A stretch of DNA of 64,000 nt from a virus. Position numbers and translations under genes: made by a program. This document shows, in pieces, positions 41,290-49,150 of this stretch (position 1 is its first letter; each line of letters opens with the position of its first letter). The stretch lies in the IMG/VR virus record IMGVR_UViG_3300020183_000012, positions 1-64,000 of that record; one strand, 5' to 3'. The notes under the pieces were generated by a model. The model was given only the letters and a program-made list of their open reading frames with translations. It did not search any database and was not told the DNA's origin.

Positions 41290-41769
41290 TTAATTTTTAG
41301 CCATTTTTTTATGCTGTTGTTCACCATAGTATTGATTCATGTATTTTCTGCTTGAAGCTTTTATTGTTCTTAGGTCAACTTCGACATTATGTTTTTTAAG
41401 TAATCTTACTGCTGTATATTCAGCTGCTTTTTCGTGCTGATATTCCGATGCATGTAACCAAAATTTTCTTCTTTTTAACCATTGAAGGAAATGAGCGTAT
41501 TCGTGTGCTAGTGTGTGCACCCATACAGTTTCTCCTGATCCTTTTGCTACTTTTATTTCTCCATCTCTAAAACTGTAGCCGCTTCCCTTTGTTTTTTTTC
41601 TCCATGGTTCCCAAAAATATCCAAAGCATCTCTCTCCATCATTAGCATTTAATTTTTTTCCTGAAGTAAATGTCACCGTTACTCCATATTCGGAGCAGTG
41701 ATCTCTTATATGATTTACGAATTTTTTTATTGATTCTTTACTGGTTAATCTGTAGTTTACTTTTGCCAT
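41290..41769 (-). CDS. Zinc metalloprotease-like protein (HExxH)
   Basis: The 159-aa protein contains H89-E-Y-A-H93 in VWVHTLAHEYAHFLQWLKRR and a downstream E-K-A-A-E-Y-T-A (about 113-120), a possible third ligand, giving a SprT/gluzincin-like minimal metallopeptidase. The N-terminus has an LTSKESIKKFVNHIRDHC helix and a GKKLNANDGERCFGYF segment. Substrate unknown. Confidence 0.65.
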   Translation of the reverse strand: MAKVNYRLTSKESIKKFVNHIRDHCSEYGVTVTFTSGKKLNANDGERCFGYFWEPWRKKTKGSGYSFRDGEIKVAKGSGETVWVHTLAHEYAHFLQWLKRRKFWLHASEYQHEKAAEYTAVRLLKKHNVEVDLRTIKASSRKYMNQYYGEQQHKKMAKN

Positions 41770-41887
41770 TCATCACCCTCCAACTACATATTTCTCGGCA
41801 TGATGACTTTCCCCTTTTAAAATTGTGAATAATATAAATCTTTATTTATTAAGGATATATAAAATAATATTGGTAGATAAATATAGT

Positions 41888-42670
41888 ATGAATTGGTTTA
41901 AAATATCTCAATCACAACAATCTGAAATAACATATGTTGTTCAAAAGGGAGATACTCTATCTGGTATTTCTAAAAAATTATTAAATAATGTTAACAGGTG
42001 GCCAGAGATACAGGCTTTAAACAACATTAAAGATCCCAGCATAATTAAACCTGGTCAAATACTAAAAATACCTTCCGTCAATTTGGAAGAGATATCAAAG
42101 CCCGTTCAGAAAACCCCAATTGTTTCTCAATCTGGGGTCCTTGAGGCTCTTAAAAAAGAAATATCAAGAACAGAGGGTAACTATGGTGCTTATAACAGGG
42201 GCAAAGCTGGAGACACAACTGTCCCCCAAATAGACATAACTAAACTTACAATTGGTCAAATTATGCAAATGCAGGCAAATCGAAAAATGTTCGCTGTGGG
42301 AAAATATCAGATGATACCTGCTACCTTAAAAGAAGCCATAAATAATAAAAAAATAGGACTAAAAGAAAGCGATGTATTTAGTCCTCAAAACCAAGAAAAG
42401 CTATTCATGTATTTGCTGTACAAGAGACCCTCTCTGATGTCTTATATTGAAGGCAAAAGCGACGATATTGATGCCGCAGTGAACGATTTGGCTAAAGAAT
42501 TCGCTTCTCTACCCACAACTTCAGGAAAAGGTTACTATGATGGAGACAGTGCTGGCAATAAGGCATCTGGTGGTAAAGAAAGAGTAGATAAAATAAAAGA
42601 AATATTAAAAAATTTAAGGTCATCTTTATCTAGTTCTGGAGGTGTACAGAATGCAGGCAAGACCAAATAA
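41888..42670 (+). CDS. NWFK-tagged LysM plus lysozyme-like endolysin
   Basis: I start at the ATG 41888, giving 260 aa with M-N-W-F-K-I-S-Q-S-Q, a clear member of the NWYK tag set. Residues about 15-62 are a LysM domain (TYVVQKGDTLSGISKKLL...PSIIKPGQILKIP). From about residue 85 a lysozyme-fold domain follows with EISRTEGNYGAYNRGKAGD, LTIGQIMQMQANRKMFAVGKYQMIPATLKEA; E96 is the candidate catalytic acid. The Ser-rich C-terminus is short. It binds and cuts peptidoglycan. The tag suggests a virion-associated (entry) lysozyme rather than or besides a lysis enzyme. GATAAATATAGT abuts the ATG. Confidence 0.75.
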   Translation: MNWFKISQSQQSEITYVVQKGDTLSGISKKLLNNVNRWPEIQALNNIKDPSIIKPGQILKIPSVNLEEISKPVQKTPIVSQSGVLEALKKEISRTEGNYGAYNRGKAGDTTVPQIDITKLTIGQIMQMQANRKMFAVGKYQMIPATLKEAINNKKIGLKESDVFSPQNQEKLFMYLLYKRPSLMSYIEGKSDDIDAAVNDLAKEFASLPTTSGKGYYDGDSAGNKASGGKERVDKIKEILKNLRSSLSSSGGVQNAGKTK

Positions 42671-42893
42671 AAATAGAAGAGGCAGGCAGTCTGAAAAATA
42701 CATATATGTGCCTTATTTGAACGATTCTAACTGCGTTACCAAGTTGCTCCTTACCGAAAAAGAATTTTTGAACGCAAAATCAAGAGCAGAAAAAAATCCC
42801 GAAGACACTTACGGAGATGTTATTGCTTTTCAGGTAATAGAAAATATAGTATCTGAAAAAATAACAGAAGTTAAAAAAGAAAATTTTGAATAA
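42651..42893 (+). CDS. Small basic protein (80 aa)
   Basis: I chose the ATG 42651 because GGAGG lies 8 bases upstream; the GTG at 42642 overlaps that site. It overlaps the lysozyme end by 20 bases. The N-terminus is basic (ARPNKNRRGRQ) and the rest a small mixed fold with YIYVPYLNDSNCVTKLLLT and an acidic end. Not recognised. Confidence 0.55.
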   Translation: MQARPNKNRRGRQSEKYIYVPYLNDSNCVTKLLLTEKEFLNAKSRAEKNPEDTYGDVIAFQVIENIVSEKITEVKKENFE

Positions 42894-43028
42894 CTTATAA
42901 AAATATAGCAATAGATCCTCCATTTAAGTAAATATATTTTGCCATGCAAGTGTGTGCTATGTCATTTAAAAAAAATCTAGATCAAGAAAATAAAACCGAT
43001 AAATATTTGGTTTTTAAAGGAGAAAAAT

Positions 43029-43142
43029 ATGGCAAGCACAAGCAAGGGTTTTAATTCTAAAACAAAGAGACACAAAAAATACGAAGCTATGATAAAAAAA
43101 TCAAGAAGAGTAATGGATATGAAGAGGAAGCAAAAAAAATAA
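43029..43142 (+). CDS. Small very basic protein (37 aa)
   Basis: A 37-aa reading frame with AAAGGAG 7 bases upstream and a hairpin terminator right after the stop. About 40% of residues are Lys or Arg (TKRHKKYEAMIKKSRRVMDMKRKQKK). With the 53-aa protein at 3603 it forms a pair of short basic proteins, possibly nucleic-acid or ribosome binding. Confidence 0.6.
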   Translation: MASTSKGFNSKTKRHKKYEAMIKKSRRVMDMKRKQKK

Positions 43143-43143
43143 T

Positions 43144-43172
43144 AAAAAAGACCGGTTTATCCGGTCTTTTTT
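43144..43172. terminator. Rho-independent terminator
   Basis: AAAAAAGACCGG-TTTAT-CCGGTCTTTTTT: an A-run, a 6-bp GC core and a T-run. It lies right after the small basic gene and 6 bases before the end of the convergent lipoprotein gene, so it can work in both directions. Confidence 0.85.
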
Positions 43173-43177
43173 ATTTG

Positions 43178-43498
43178 TCAATTATTTGGTGTTTCTTTTT
43201 TTGGTTTTTGAGGCTCTAGCGTTCCGTCGTCATCGTAACCATCATCATCTTTGTCCTCTTCGCATTCAGCTGGTTTTTTCACCAGATGCCTCCAGGCTGC
43301 CATCATTGCTATGATGGCAATTGGAATATACCATATTACCCATCCGTATGATGGCTGCATTGGTCCAGGTTGAGATATGTGGTCCTTTAATTGTAGCATT
43401 ACAACATTGTCGCTAGTATTGTCCGGAACTATTATTGGCTCGGTAGTATTGCATCCAGCAATAAGTAGAAGGGACATTATAAATAATTTTGCTTTCAT
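43178..43498 (-). CDS. Small lipoprotein with membrane segment (possible spanin component)
   Basis: The 106-aa protein has a lipobox L-L-I-A-G-C16 after a short basic/hydrophobic signal, then a spacer, one transmembrane segment (WVIWYIPIAIIAMMAAW, about 52-69) and a very acidic, Lys/Pro-rich C-terminus. A lipidated protein beside a holin-like gene and near the endolysin suggests a lysis or spanin-related role. The internal transmembrane segment is unusual for an o-spanin. Confidence 0.55.
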   Translation of the reverse strand: MKAKLFIMSLLLIAGCNTTEPIIVPDNTSDNVVMLQLKDHISQPGPMQPSYGWVIWYIPIAIIAMMAAWRHLVKKPAECEEDKDDDGYDDDGTLEPQKPKKETPNN

Positions 43499-43511
43499 TT
43501 TTCGCTCCTCA

Positions 43512-43949
43512 TTATGACTTGTTGCTGGCTGCTGCTGTTCCGAAGTAGAAGCCTACTATACTGAGTAGTATTTGTCTGTTTTCAGATGCCCAGAAAAATC
43601 CGTTAATTTCAACGAAAGCTTTCTTGCTAGTCTCTGGTATTAATCCAAAAATTCCCTCTGGATTTTTCACATCTACTTCTATAAAAGTTGGTACTCCAAA
43701 GAATGGAAGTATAAATGGTGCAGCAAAAGCACCAAACAAAACAGTTAAAACAATTACCTGTCTAACTGTTCTTCCTGAATCTATAGAAACTCTTTGTACA
43801 GCTTTGTCTTGATTGTCAGTGGTCTGTTTGTTTGCCTGTATGAGTTGCTGAAACATTTCTTTTTGGTCTTGGCTTTTTTGAGCCATGTACTTAAAAAGAA
43901 ACCCAGTCACTCCTCCACCGATCATGCTAATTAGTTCTGTTGGTATCAT
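43512..43949 (-). CDS. Holin-like membrane protein
   Basis: I start at 43949 (MIPTELISMIGGGVTGFLFKYM) because GCGAGG precedes it; an upstream start at 44027 adds a basic stretch without a site. The 145-aa protein has an N-terminal amphipathic/hydrophobic segment, a soluble Gln/Lys helix (KSQDQKEMFQQLIQANKQ) and two later transmembrane segments (VIVLTVLFGAFAAPFILPFF and ILLSIVGFYFGTAA). This three-segment layout matches phage holin-type proteins. It lies 13 bases upstream of the lipoprotein gene on the same strand. Confidence 0.55.
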   Translation of the reverse strand: MIPTELISMIGGGVTGFLFKYMAQKSQDQKEMFQQLIQANKQTTDNQDKAVQRVSIDSGRTVRQVIVLTVLFGAFAAPFILPFFGVPTFIEVDVKNPEGIFGLIPETSKKAFVEINGFFWASENRQILLSIVGFYFGTAAASNKS

Positions 43950-44090
43950 TGTAACCTCGCTTTGTCTTTTGGACCTTAATTTAATTAATCTTAAAGACAT
44001 GAAATACCTTTTTATAAAAATAATCATGTTTTTAATATTTTTTTAACAATACTGGCTTGTTTTTGGCGTTTTTGAGCATACAATACGGAT

Positions 44091-44396
44091 ATGCCAAATC
44101 CAAAAGGATCAACTTATGAAGTGGGCAAGAAGCTTCCCTTTAATATTTTTGCCTTCCGTGTATCGGTTTCACTTGAAAGATCAAGTGAACTTGAATCTAT
44201 TGTTAAAAAAATACATCATAGTAGAAGAAACTGCATGAAATCTTTTGTTTCCGACGATAATTATTCGCATCTTCATTTTAGATGTTGTGGTTCTGAAAAA
44301 AGAAAGCGCATTATTGAAGAGATTTCCATTGCAGGACTTAAGAATTTTTTTATTACAAATTCTTTTGATGGTATTATTTTTGATGATATTCAATAA
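44091..44396 (+). CDS. Hypothetical protein (101 aa)
   Basis: Not recognised. A mixed alpha/beta small protein with a basic middle (KKIHHSRRNCMKSF) and two Cys in HFRCCGSEKRKR. It is followed by the AT-rich start region of the RelE-like gene. Confidence 0.5.
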   Translation: MPNPKGSTYEVGKKLPFNIFAFRVSVSLERSSELESIVKKIHHSRRNCMKSFVSDDNYSHLHFRCCGSEKRKRIIEEISIAGLKNFFITNSFDGIIFDDIQ

Positions 44397-44429
44397 AGGT
44401 TTGACTTTTTTTTCATAATATAAATTAAT

Positions 44430-45131
44430 ATGTTTTTCAATTGGTATAAGACTGCACAGATAAAGTCTACAATGATTCATTCTTTGGATCCGGCAGATTT
44501 TCCTGTTAGAATATTTTTTTCACATAAAGCCAACAAAGATTTGGAATCTATGGATAAAACAAGAAAACAAGCTATTATGGATTCTATTAAAAACTGGCCT
44601 CACAATGTAGGTTCATTTACTCTGACAAAAAATCTTCACAAGTTAGAAGTTTCATATCTCAATAAGCCAAGAGTGATGTATTTTCAGTGCAAAGAAAATG
44701 AAGACATCGTAATGTATATTTACAGATGCTTCCCAACTCATGCAGAGTACAACAAGGCTCTTCCTTCTCTGGCCAATATTCCAAATTTTTGCGTTGATAA
44801 AAACGGAGAAAAAAATCCTCAACTTTTGTCTTTGTTTGACAGGACACCTTGGTATGAAAACAAAAAAGATAAAAAACAAAAGATAAACATACAGATATAT
44901 CCTGTGTTTGATTTTGCCTTAATTTGTTATCATAAATTCAAACTTGGTGGACAAAAAGGTCTAGAAGAAGTTTTGGAAGAATTAAAAAATTTAGACGAAA
45001 ACAAAATTTATGATTTGATAAATGAGATTGAAAAAATTAATTCTAGCGATAAGTCTTTTGAAAATTTTATAAAAAATATACTGAAAAATAAAATATTCAA
45101 AATATGGGACAGTAAAATGTCTAATTTGTGA
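44430..45131 (+). CDS. NWYK-tagged protein with RelE/ParE-like toxin domain
   Basis: The 233-aa protein begins M-F-F-N-W-Y-K-T-A-Q, the strongest example of the tag. Residues about 27-110 read IFFSHKANKDLESMDKTRKQAIMDSIKNWP...LTKNLHKLEVSYLNKPRVMYFQCKENEDIVMYIYRCFPTHAEYNKA, the helix-helix-strand-strand order of RelE/ParE-type proteins (K-L...R-V-x-Y...v-x-x-x-x-x-h-x-x-Y). The C-terminal half is helical and unrecognised. No antitoxin-like partner is adjacent. If active it would cleave mRNA on ribosomes or bind gyrase; this is a fold-level guess. TATAAATTAAT abuts the ATG. Confidence 0.5.
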   Translation: MFFNWYKTAQIKSTMIHSLDPADFPVRIFFSHKANKDLESMDKTRKQAIMDSIKNWPHNVGSFTLTKNLHKLEVSYLNKPRVMYFQCKENEDIVMYIYRCFPTHAEYNKALPSLANIPNFCVDKNGEKNPQLLSLFDRTPWYENKKDKKQKINIQIYPVFDFALICYHKFKLGGQKGLEEVLEELKNLDENKIYDLINEIEKINSSDKSFENFIKNILKNKIFKIWDSKMSNL

Positions 45132-45157
45132 ACCAGCAATGGTATTCTGTTTTGTTC

Positions 45158-45169
45158 TTGACGATATAG
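45158..45169 (+). promoter_or_regulatory. TTGACGATATAG motif, candidate promoter
   Basis: TTGACGATATAGTC lies 15 bases before the ATG at 45185 and shares 14 bases exactly with the copy at 56844. There is no Shine-Dalgarno in the gap. Confidence 0.5.
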
Positions 45170-45184
45170 TCTGGGATAAAACAC

Positions 45185-45673
45185 ATGAGAAAAGAACTTC
45201 AAGATCGTCTTTACGTAAATTATCCTGAAATATTTCAGGATAGGGATGGGGACATGAAAGATACTCTTATGTGTTGGGGCATCTGCTGTGGAGACGGTTG
45301 GTATTTTTTGATTAACAATCTTTGCAAGTCAATAAAAAAATATGTTGACTGGAAAAAAAGAATTGCGAAACCAGGAGAAGATCAAAGCAATCTCTCTGTC
45401 GTCGCAGAACAAGTTAAGGAAAAATATGGTTCTTTACGATTTTACATTCGTGGAGGTGATGATTATGTTAATGGTCTTATTGCTATGGCTGAATCTATTA
45501 GTAAAAACACATGTGAATATACTGGAAACTTTGGTGTAATTAGAGGAAGTACATGGCTGTCTTGTACTTCTTTTGATAACATGAAAAGAAAAGCCACTCA
45601 GGAAGAGATTGATTTTGTTTACAACCAGGTTTTGGAAATGGAAAAGACATCTAAAGAAGAAATTTTGCCATAA
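45185..45673 (+). CDS. Conserved phage-type hypothetical protein (162 aa)
   Basis: The sequence has MRKELQDRLYVNYPEIF, CWGICCGDGWYFLINNLCKSI, VAEQVKEKYGSLRFYIRGGDDYVNGLIAMAESISKNTCEYTG. This 'C-G-D-G-W...Q-v-K-E-K-x-G-x-L-R-F-Y...S-x-x-T-C-E' pattern is a widespread phage/prophage protein of unknown function with a Cys-rich end. Weak ribosome site; the GACGATATAG motif lies just upstream. Confidence 0.65.
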   Translation: MRKELQDRLYVNYPEIFQDRDGDMKDTLMCWGICCGDGWYFLINNLCKSIKKYVDWKKRIAKPGEDQSNLSVVAEQVKEKYGSLRFYIRGGDDYVNGLIAMAESISKNTCEYTGNFGVIRGSTWLSCTSFDNMKRKATQEEIDFVYNQVLEMEKTSKEEILP

Positions 45674-45682
45674 GGAGCAAAA

Positions 45683-45868
45683 ATGCTTGAATCTTTTTGG
45701 AAAAAAATTAATCTTGGACCAAGAGTTAAGAAGACACCAAGAATTCTCACAAGAGATCAGCTATTTGCTATATCTAGAGAATTTCAAATTAGAGAAATAA
45801 TTAGAAAAAATGAAACAATAAACGAAAACGATAATTTTAATAGCAAAATATGGAAAAACAAGATATAA
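45683..45868 (+). CDS. Small basic protein (61 aa)
   Basis: Not recognised. RBS TAAGGAG lies 6 bases before the ATG, 9 bases after the previous stop. Lys/Arg/Asn-rich and helical. It overlaps the next gene by 19 bases. Confidence 0.55.
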   Translation: MLESFWKKINLGPRVKKTPRILTRDQLFAISREFQIREIIRKNETINENDNFNSKIWKNKI

Positions 45869-46032
45869 AAAAAATAGAAGAGCTTTTCTATATTTTTGGA
45901 GATGTCTCTAAAAATATTGGAAGAATAGAGACTGACGGCAAAGAAGGCAACATGAAAAAGTATGAAAGACTATGCAAAGATAGAGAGTCTGTAATTTCAG
46001 AATTTTCTCAAATAATAAAAAAAAGCATTTAA
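45850..46032 (+). CDS. Small helical protein (60 aa), paralogue of remnant at 51811
   Basis: The 60-aa protein reads MEKQDIKKIEELFYIFGDVSKNIGRIETDG, which matches a broken copy at 51811 (LEELFYNFGETSKHIGRV-stop-TDG). It is helical and basic at the end. The gene starts inside its neighbour and is followed directly by the SLOG gene. Function unknown. Confidence 0.6.
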   Translation: MEKQDIKKIEELFYIFGDVSKNIGRIETDGKEGNMKKYERLCKDRESVISEFSQIIKKSI

Positions 46033-46392
46033 ATGAAAACAATAATAGCTGGATCAAGAACAATCAAGGATGGAGATCTTATAGATCAGGCTGTTAGCGA
46101 ATCCGGTTTTACTATTTCAAAGGTCCTGTGCGGTGGAGCAAAGGGTGCTGACATTCTTGGTAGAAACTATGCAAAATCAAAAGGCATACCAGTGCTCGAG
46201 TTTCCCGCCGACTGGGGAAAGTTTGGTAATGCTGCTGGTATTATAAGAAATGTTGCTATGGCGAACAATGCAGATGCTCTTGTGGCCATATGGGATGGAA
46301 AGTCAAGAGGAACTCGTCACATGATAGACGAGGCAAAAAAAAGAAATCTAAAAGTGTATGTGAAAATTATAGAAAAGGAGGTTGTTAATTGA
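46033..46392 (+). CDS. SLOG-domain protein (YspA/DUF2493-like)
   Basis: The 119-aa protein has IIAGSRTI (4-11), VLCGGAKGAD (31-40), IPVLEFPADWGKFGNAAGIIRNVAMA (52-77) and ALVAIWDGKSRGTRHMIDEAKKR (82-104), the full signature of the YspA/DUF2493 branch of the SLOG (DprA/LOG-like) nucleotide-binding Rossmann family. SLOG proteins often sense or process nucleotide signals in antiphage or phage contexts. A very strong AAAGGAGG inside its end serves the next gene. Confidence 0.8.
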   Translation: MKTIIAGSRTIKDGDLIDQAVSESGFTISKVLCGGAKGADILGRNYAKSKGIPVLEFPADWGKFGNAAGIIRNVAMANNADALVAIWDGKSRGTRHMIDEAKKRNLKVYVKIIEKEVVN

Positions 46393-46574
46393 AAAAGATA
46401 TCCAAAAAAGAAGATAAGGTCAACGGTTTTGTTCTTGCTTTTTTAATTGCTTCATTGGTTTTCCTTTCATTTACTGTCGGAAGGTTTTACGAATACGAAT
46501 ATCACACCAAGACCTGGATGGTAAAATATAGAATGGCAAAAATTACGCCTAATTTTGATCAGGATTCCAAATGA
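46389..46574 (+). CDS. Small single-pass membrane protein (61 aa), TTG start
   Basis: AAAGGAGG lies 6 bases before TTG 46389, supporting a TTG start overlapping the previous stop. Residues about 12-31 are a transmembrane segment (NGFVLAFLIASLVFLSFTVG) with a basic N-terminus. Function unknown. Confidence 0.55.
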   Translation: MKKISKKEDKVNGFVLAFLIASLVFLSFTVGRFYEYEYHTKTWMVKYRMAKITPNFDQDSK

Positions 46575-47062
46575 ATTCTGATGATATAAAAAAAAGCAAA
46601 GAGTTTACTTCTCTTATTAAAGAGAATCAGAGGATGAGGGAGTCTATTGCCAACGCAGTAGTCCTAATGTTTGATTATGACGGTCATTACAACGAAAAAA
46701 CAGGTAAGGGCAGCATACAGGGCCTTGCTTCTCTAATGAATGAAATTGCATCAAATTTAAAATGCCTTCTTGAGTCTCCATCCGAATTTAAAAAGAGCGG
46801 ATGGAATTATAGAATTATGAAAAGAAAAGTAGGTGATGAAGAAGTGTATTCAATACACGAGGTATACTACGATGAAGTCGGTGATGACAGTACAATAACT
46901 AATTTTACTGAGTCTCCAGTAAATATTGAATCTGATTCATTTTTAGGAATAAGAAACACAATATCTGCACTTTCTATGGCCACAGACGAAAAGTATGTTC
47001 TTGATTACGATAAGCTTGTAAAAAGATTGAGAGCTAAGAAAAATGTCAGAAGAAGAAAATAA
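46571..47062 (+). CDS. Hypothetical protein (163 aa)
   Basis: The C-terminal half WNYRIMKRKVGDEEVYSIHEVYYDEVGDDSTITNFTESPVNIESDS follows a pattern ('W-x-Y-R-i...i-h-E-V-Y-Y-d') common in small phage and bacterial proteins of unknown function. The N-terminus is helical. ATGA overlap with the membrane gene; overlap with the next gene too. Confidence 0.6.
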   Translation: MNSDDIKKSKEFTSLIKENQRMRESIANAVVLMFDYDGHYNEKTGKGSIQGLASLMNEIASNLKCLLESPSEFKKSGWNYRIMKRKVGDEEVYSIHEVYYDEVGDDSTITNFTESPVNIESDSFLGIRNTISALSMATDEKYVLDYDKLVKRLRAKKNVRRRK

Positions 47063-47447
47063 TAAAAAAGACAATTTATTAAAAATTCTTACGGAAATAG
47101 GTGAAATTCAGCAGGGTGTAATGGAGCAATATGCCAATGACGCTGATAATTATTGGAATTCTCTTACGTATGAACAAAAGTTAATGTGCTTTTTTGCTGT
47201 TACAAAGAAGATACACCAGGGTGATTGCTTGGAGAATCGTTCTTACAGGGGTGTCATATATGATATTTTTGGATTCGATATGGACGCATATGGACTAGGT
47301 ATGTATTCAGGTTATTTTGAAATTCACAATAGAATTCTTTCAAAGGAAGATATGTTAAAGTTTGAAAAAATAGAATCCATGATGGATTCGGATTGTTTTA
47401 AAAATTTTATGGATTTCATTTCGGATGTAGGGAAAAAAGACAATTAA
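47043..47447 (+). CDS. Hypothetical acidic helical protein (134 aa)
   Basis: Not recognised. Acidic, with two Cys-containing segments and an RGVIYDIFGFDMDAYGLGMYSGYFEIHNRIL segment. It overlaps the preceding gene by 20 bases and ends the operon that starts at 45185. Confidence 0.55.
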   Translation: MSEEENNKKDNLLKILTEIGEIQQGVMEQYANDADNYWNSLTYEQKLMCFFAVTKKIHQGDCLENRSYRGVIYDIFGFDMDAYGLGMYSGYFEIHNRILSKEDMLKFEKIESMMDSDCFKNFMDFISDVGKKDN

Positions 47448-47489
47448 AATTAAAATAATTATTTTATAATTTATTGTTTGAAATTGGGC

Positions 47490-47498
47490 GACGAATAG
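47490..47498 (+). promoter_or_regulatory. GACGAATAG motif, weak candidate promoter
   Basis: GGGCGACGAATAGTTAG lies in the 107-base gap before the tagged repeat gene at 47555. It is a degenerate match to GACGATATAG, in the right place. Confidence 0.25.
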
Positions 47499-47554
47499 TT
47501 AGCCCAATTATTTTTTATAAAGGTAAGTTTTATTTATTTACAGTATTTATTATT

Positions 47555-49150
47555 ATGAATTTAATGGTTCACAACTGGCTAAAAAGAGCTATGGCTGGAC
47601 AATTGAGTATGGAGGCATACGCAAAAACAGTCAAAGACAAAGATCATCAAATGATGATTATTCATGGCGACAAGCACATAGGCAAAGAAGTTGGTCTTGT
47701 GTTGGCGGCACAGAATCCATACCTTCATGAAGAAGTTCAGGAGTATGTGTACGAAATAACTAAGCCTTACATCAAAAGCGACACTTACTCAGGTTACACT
47801 GTTTCTTGTAAGGAAGAAAGCAGTATTGGCATTTTAACTGCCATGTCAGATAATCCCATTATGTCTAAAGAAATTATTTCTAAATTGGTTGATGATTTGG
47901 AGTTGATATTTGATGAGGTAAATAAAACTCCCCTAAGATCATATAACTATGACAGGCATGATTTAATATTGAAAATTTATTCAAAATATGGTGAATTTTT
48001 AAAAAATGCTTCCTCCAAGCATAATGTTACAAAAAAATCACAAAATAAAATAATAAATATTGCATCTTCCTTTAGTCAAATTTCAGGCTCACAACATTAT
48101 TACGGATATGATTATCAGAGAAAGGAAATTGCTACTATTGGTGATGATTTGATGTCTTCTTTAGTAAGTAATCGTTTTATAAATGTTGATGAAAGACTTG
48201 AAATTACAAACCAGCACTTGAATCCTCAGGTTGTATCAAGTTTTGTCAAAAGTGAGGGTGTTGGAGCCAGTCATGTTGCTGGTATTATTTCAGGAAGTAT
48301 TTCAAAAACCGATGGTATCAATGATGCTCAAATTGATAATCGCTTAAAAGCAATGATAGGAATGGTTGAATCGGTAAATTTTGAGGACGAAAAGATAGAA
48401 AAGCTTTTTTTCTCTCAACAATTTATTGATTTTTTTAATAAAATAAATTCTCTTCGTCAATACCATAGTTCTCCTGGACACAGGGATTATGAAGAATTTC
48501 AAGGGTATAAATATTATGTTTTAAACGCAATGGCAAAAAGAGCCAAAACCGAGGAAGCAAGAGTTAATTTTTTCAAAATTATTTTAAATGATGCAGGTGA
48601 TAATATTTATAAATACCGTTTAATTCACGATCTTTTAAAATTAGTCATGGATACAGGGAGAATATCAGAAGAGTTTGTGGATTTGCTTTTTAAAAGTATG
48701 GGTAAATTAAGTGCGTTTCAGCATTTGCATACAGCATGCAGCAACAATTTTCATTTATTTAAATACGTATTTGATAAATATGTTATTAAAGAAGAAATAT
48801 TTGAAACATCAACACTTTCTATGAACATTAATAGGTGGATTAAATGTTGCATAGATAGAGGAATAAACTGTGAATCCCAGTCTTCTCTTTTAGATTCCTG
48901 GATATTGAAGCACAGAGAATTACTTAATAATGAGTCCCGTAGTTGGAATATTCAGAATATTTTGTTTTTTCCTTCAGACAACAATTATCCGCTTTTGTTT
49001 CTTGATTCAAAAAATAAAAAATGTCCTGAAGTAGTTAGAAAAATAATTTCAATTGGTGGAGGCTCTTTTAGAAATAGATTCATTATTAAAAGACTGAGTG
49101 AAGTGAGATCAATGATTTCTCGTGGCACATGGCAAAAGGATTCTTTATGA
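47555..49150 (+). CDS. NWLK-tagged repeat protein (HEAT/LRV-like), paralogue 1
   Basis: I start at ATG 47555 (531 aa; ATG 47564 is also possible) because the tag H-N-W-L-K-R-A follows at once. An upstream frame adds an unrelated hydrophobic stretch. The body has degenerate helical repeats with N-P-x-x-x-x-E-[VI]-x-x-x-[LV] turns (AAQNPYLHEEVQEYV, MSDNPIMSKEIISKLVDDL), like HEAT or leucine-rich-variant repeats. Four other proteins (49147, 52323, 53801, 55306) share tag and repeat style. It overlaps the next gene by ATGA. Function unknown; a binding scaffold is likely. Confidence 0.6.
   Translation: MNLMVHNWLKRAMAGQLSMEAYAKTVKDKDHQMMIIHGDKHIGKEVGLVLAAQNPYLHEEVQEYVYEITKPYIKSDTYSGYTVSCKEESSIGILTAMSDNPIMSKEIISKLVDDLELIFDEVNKTPLRSYNYDRHDLILKIYSKYGEFLKNASSKHNVTKKSQNKIINIASSFSQISGSQHYYGYDYQRKEIATIGDDLMSSLVSNRFINVDERLEITNQHLNPQVVSSFVKSEGVGASHVAGIISGSISKTDGINDAQIDNRLKAMIGMVESVNFEDEKIEKLFFSQQFIDFFNKINSLRQYHSSPGHRDYEEFQGYKYYVLNAMAKRAKTEEARVNFFKIILNDAGDNIYKYRLIHDLLKLVMDTGRISEEFVDLLFKSMGKLSAFQHLHTACSNNFHLFKYVFDKYVIKEEIFETSTLSMNINRWIKCCIDRGINCESQSSLLDSWILKHRELLNNESRSWNIQNILFFPSDNNYPLLFLDSKNKKCPEVVRKIISIGGGSFRNRFIIKRLSEVRSMISRGTWQKDSL

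Noticed and set aside
42959-43054. 31-codon frame starting MSFKKNLDQENKTDKYLVFKG
   Set aside because: No ribosome site, and its end overlaps the well-supported small basic gene at 43029.
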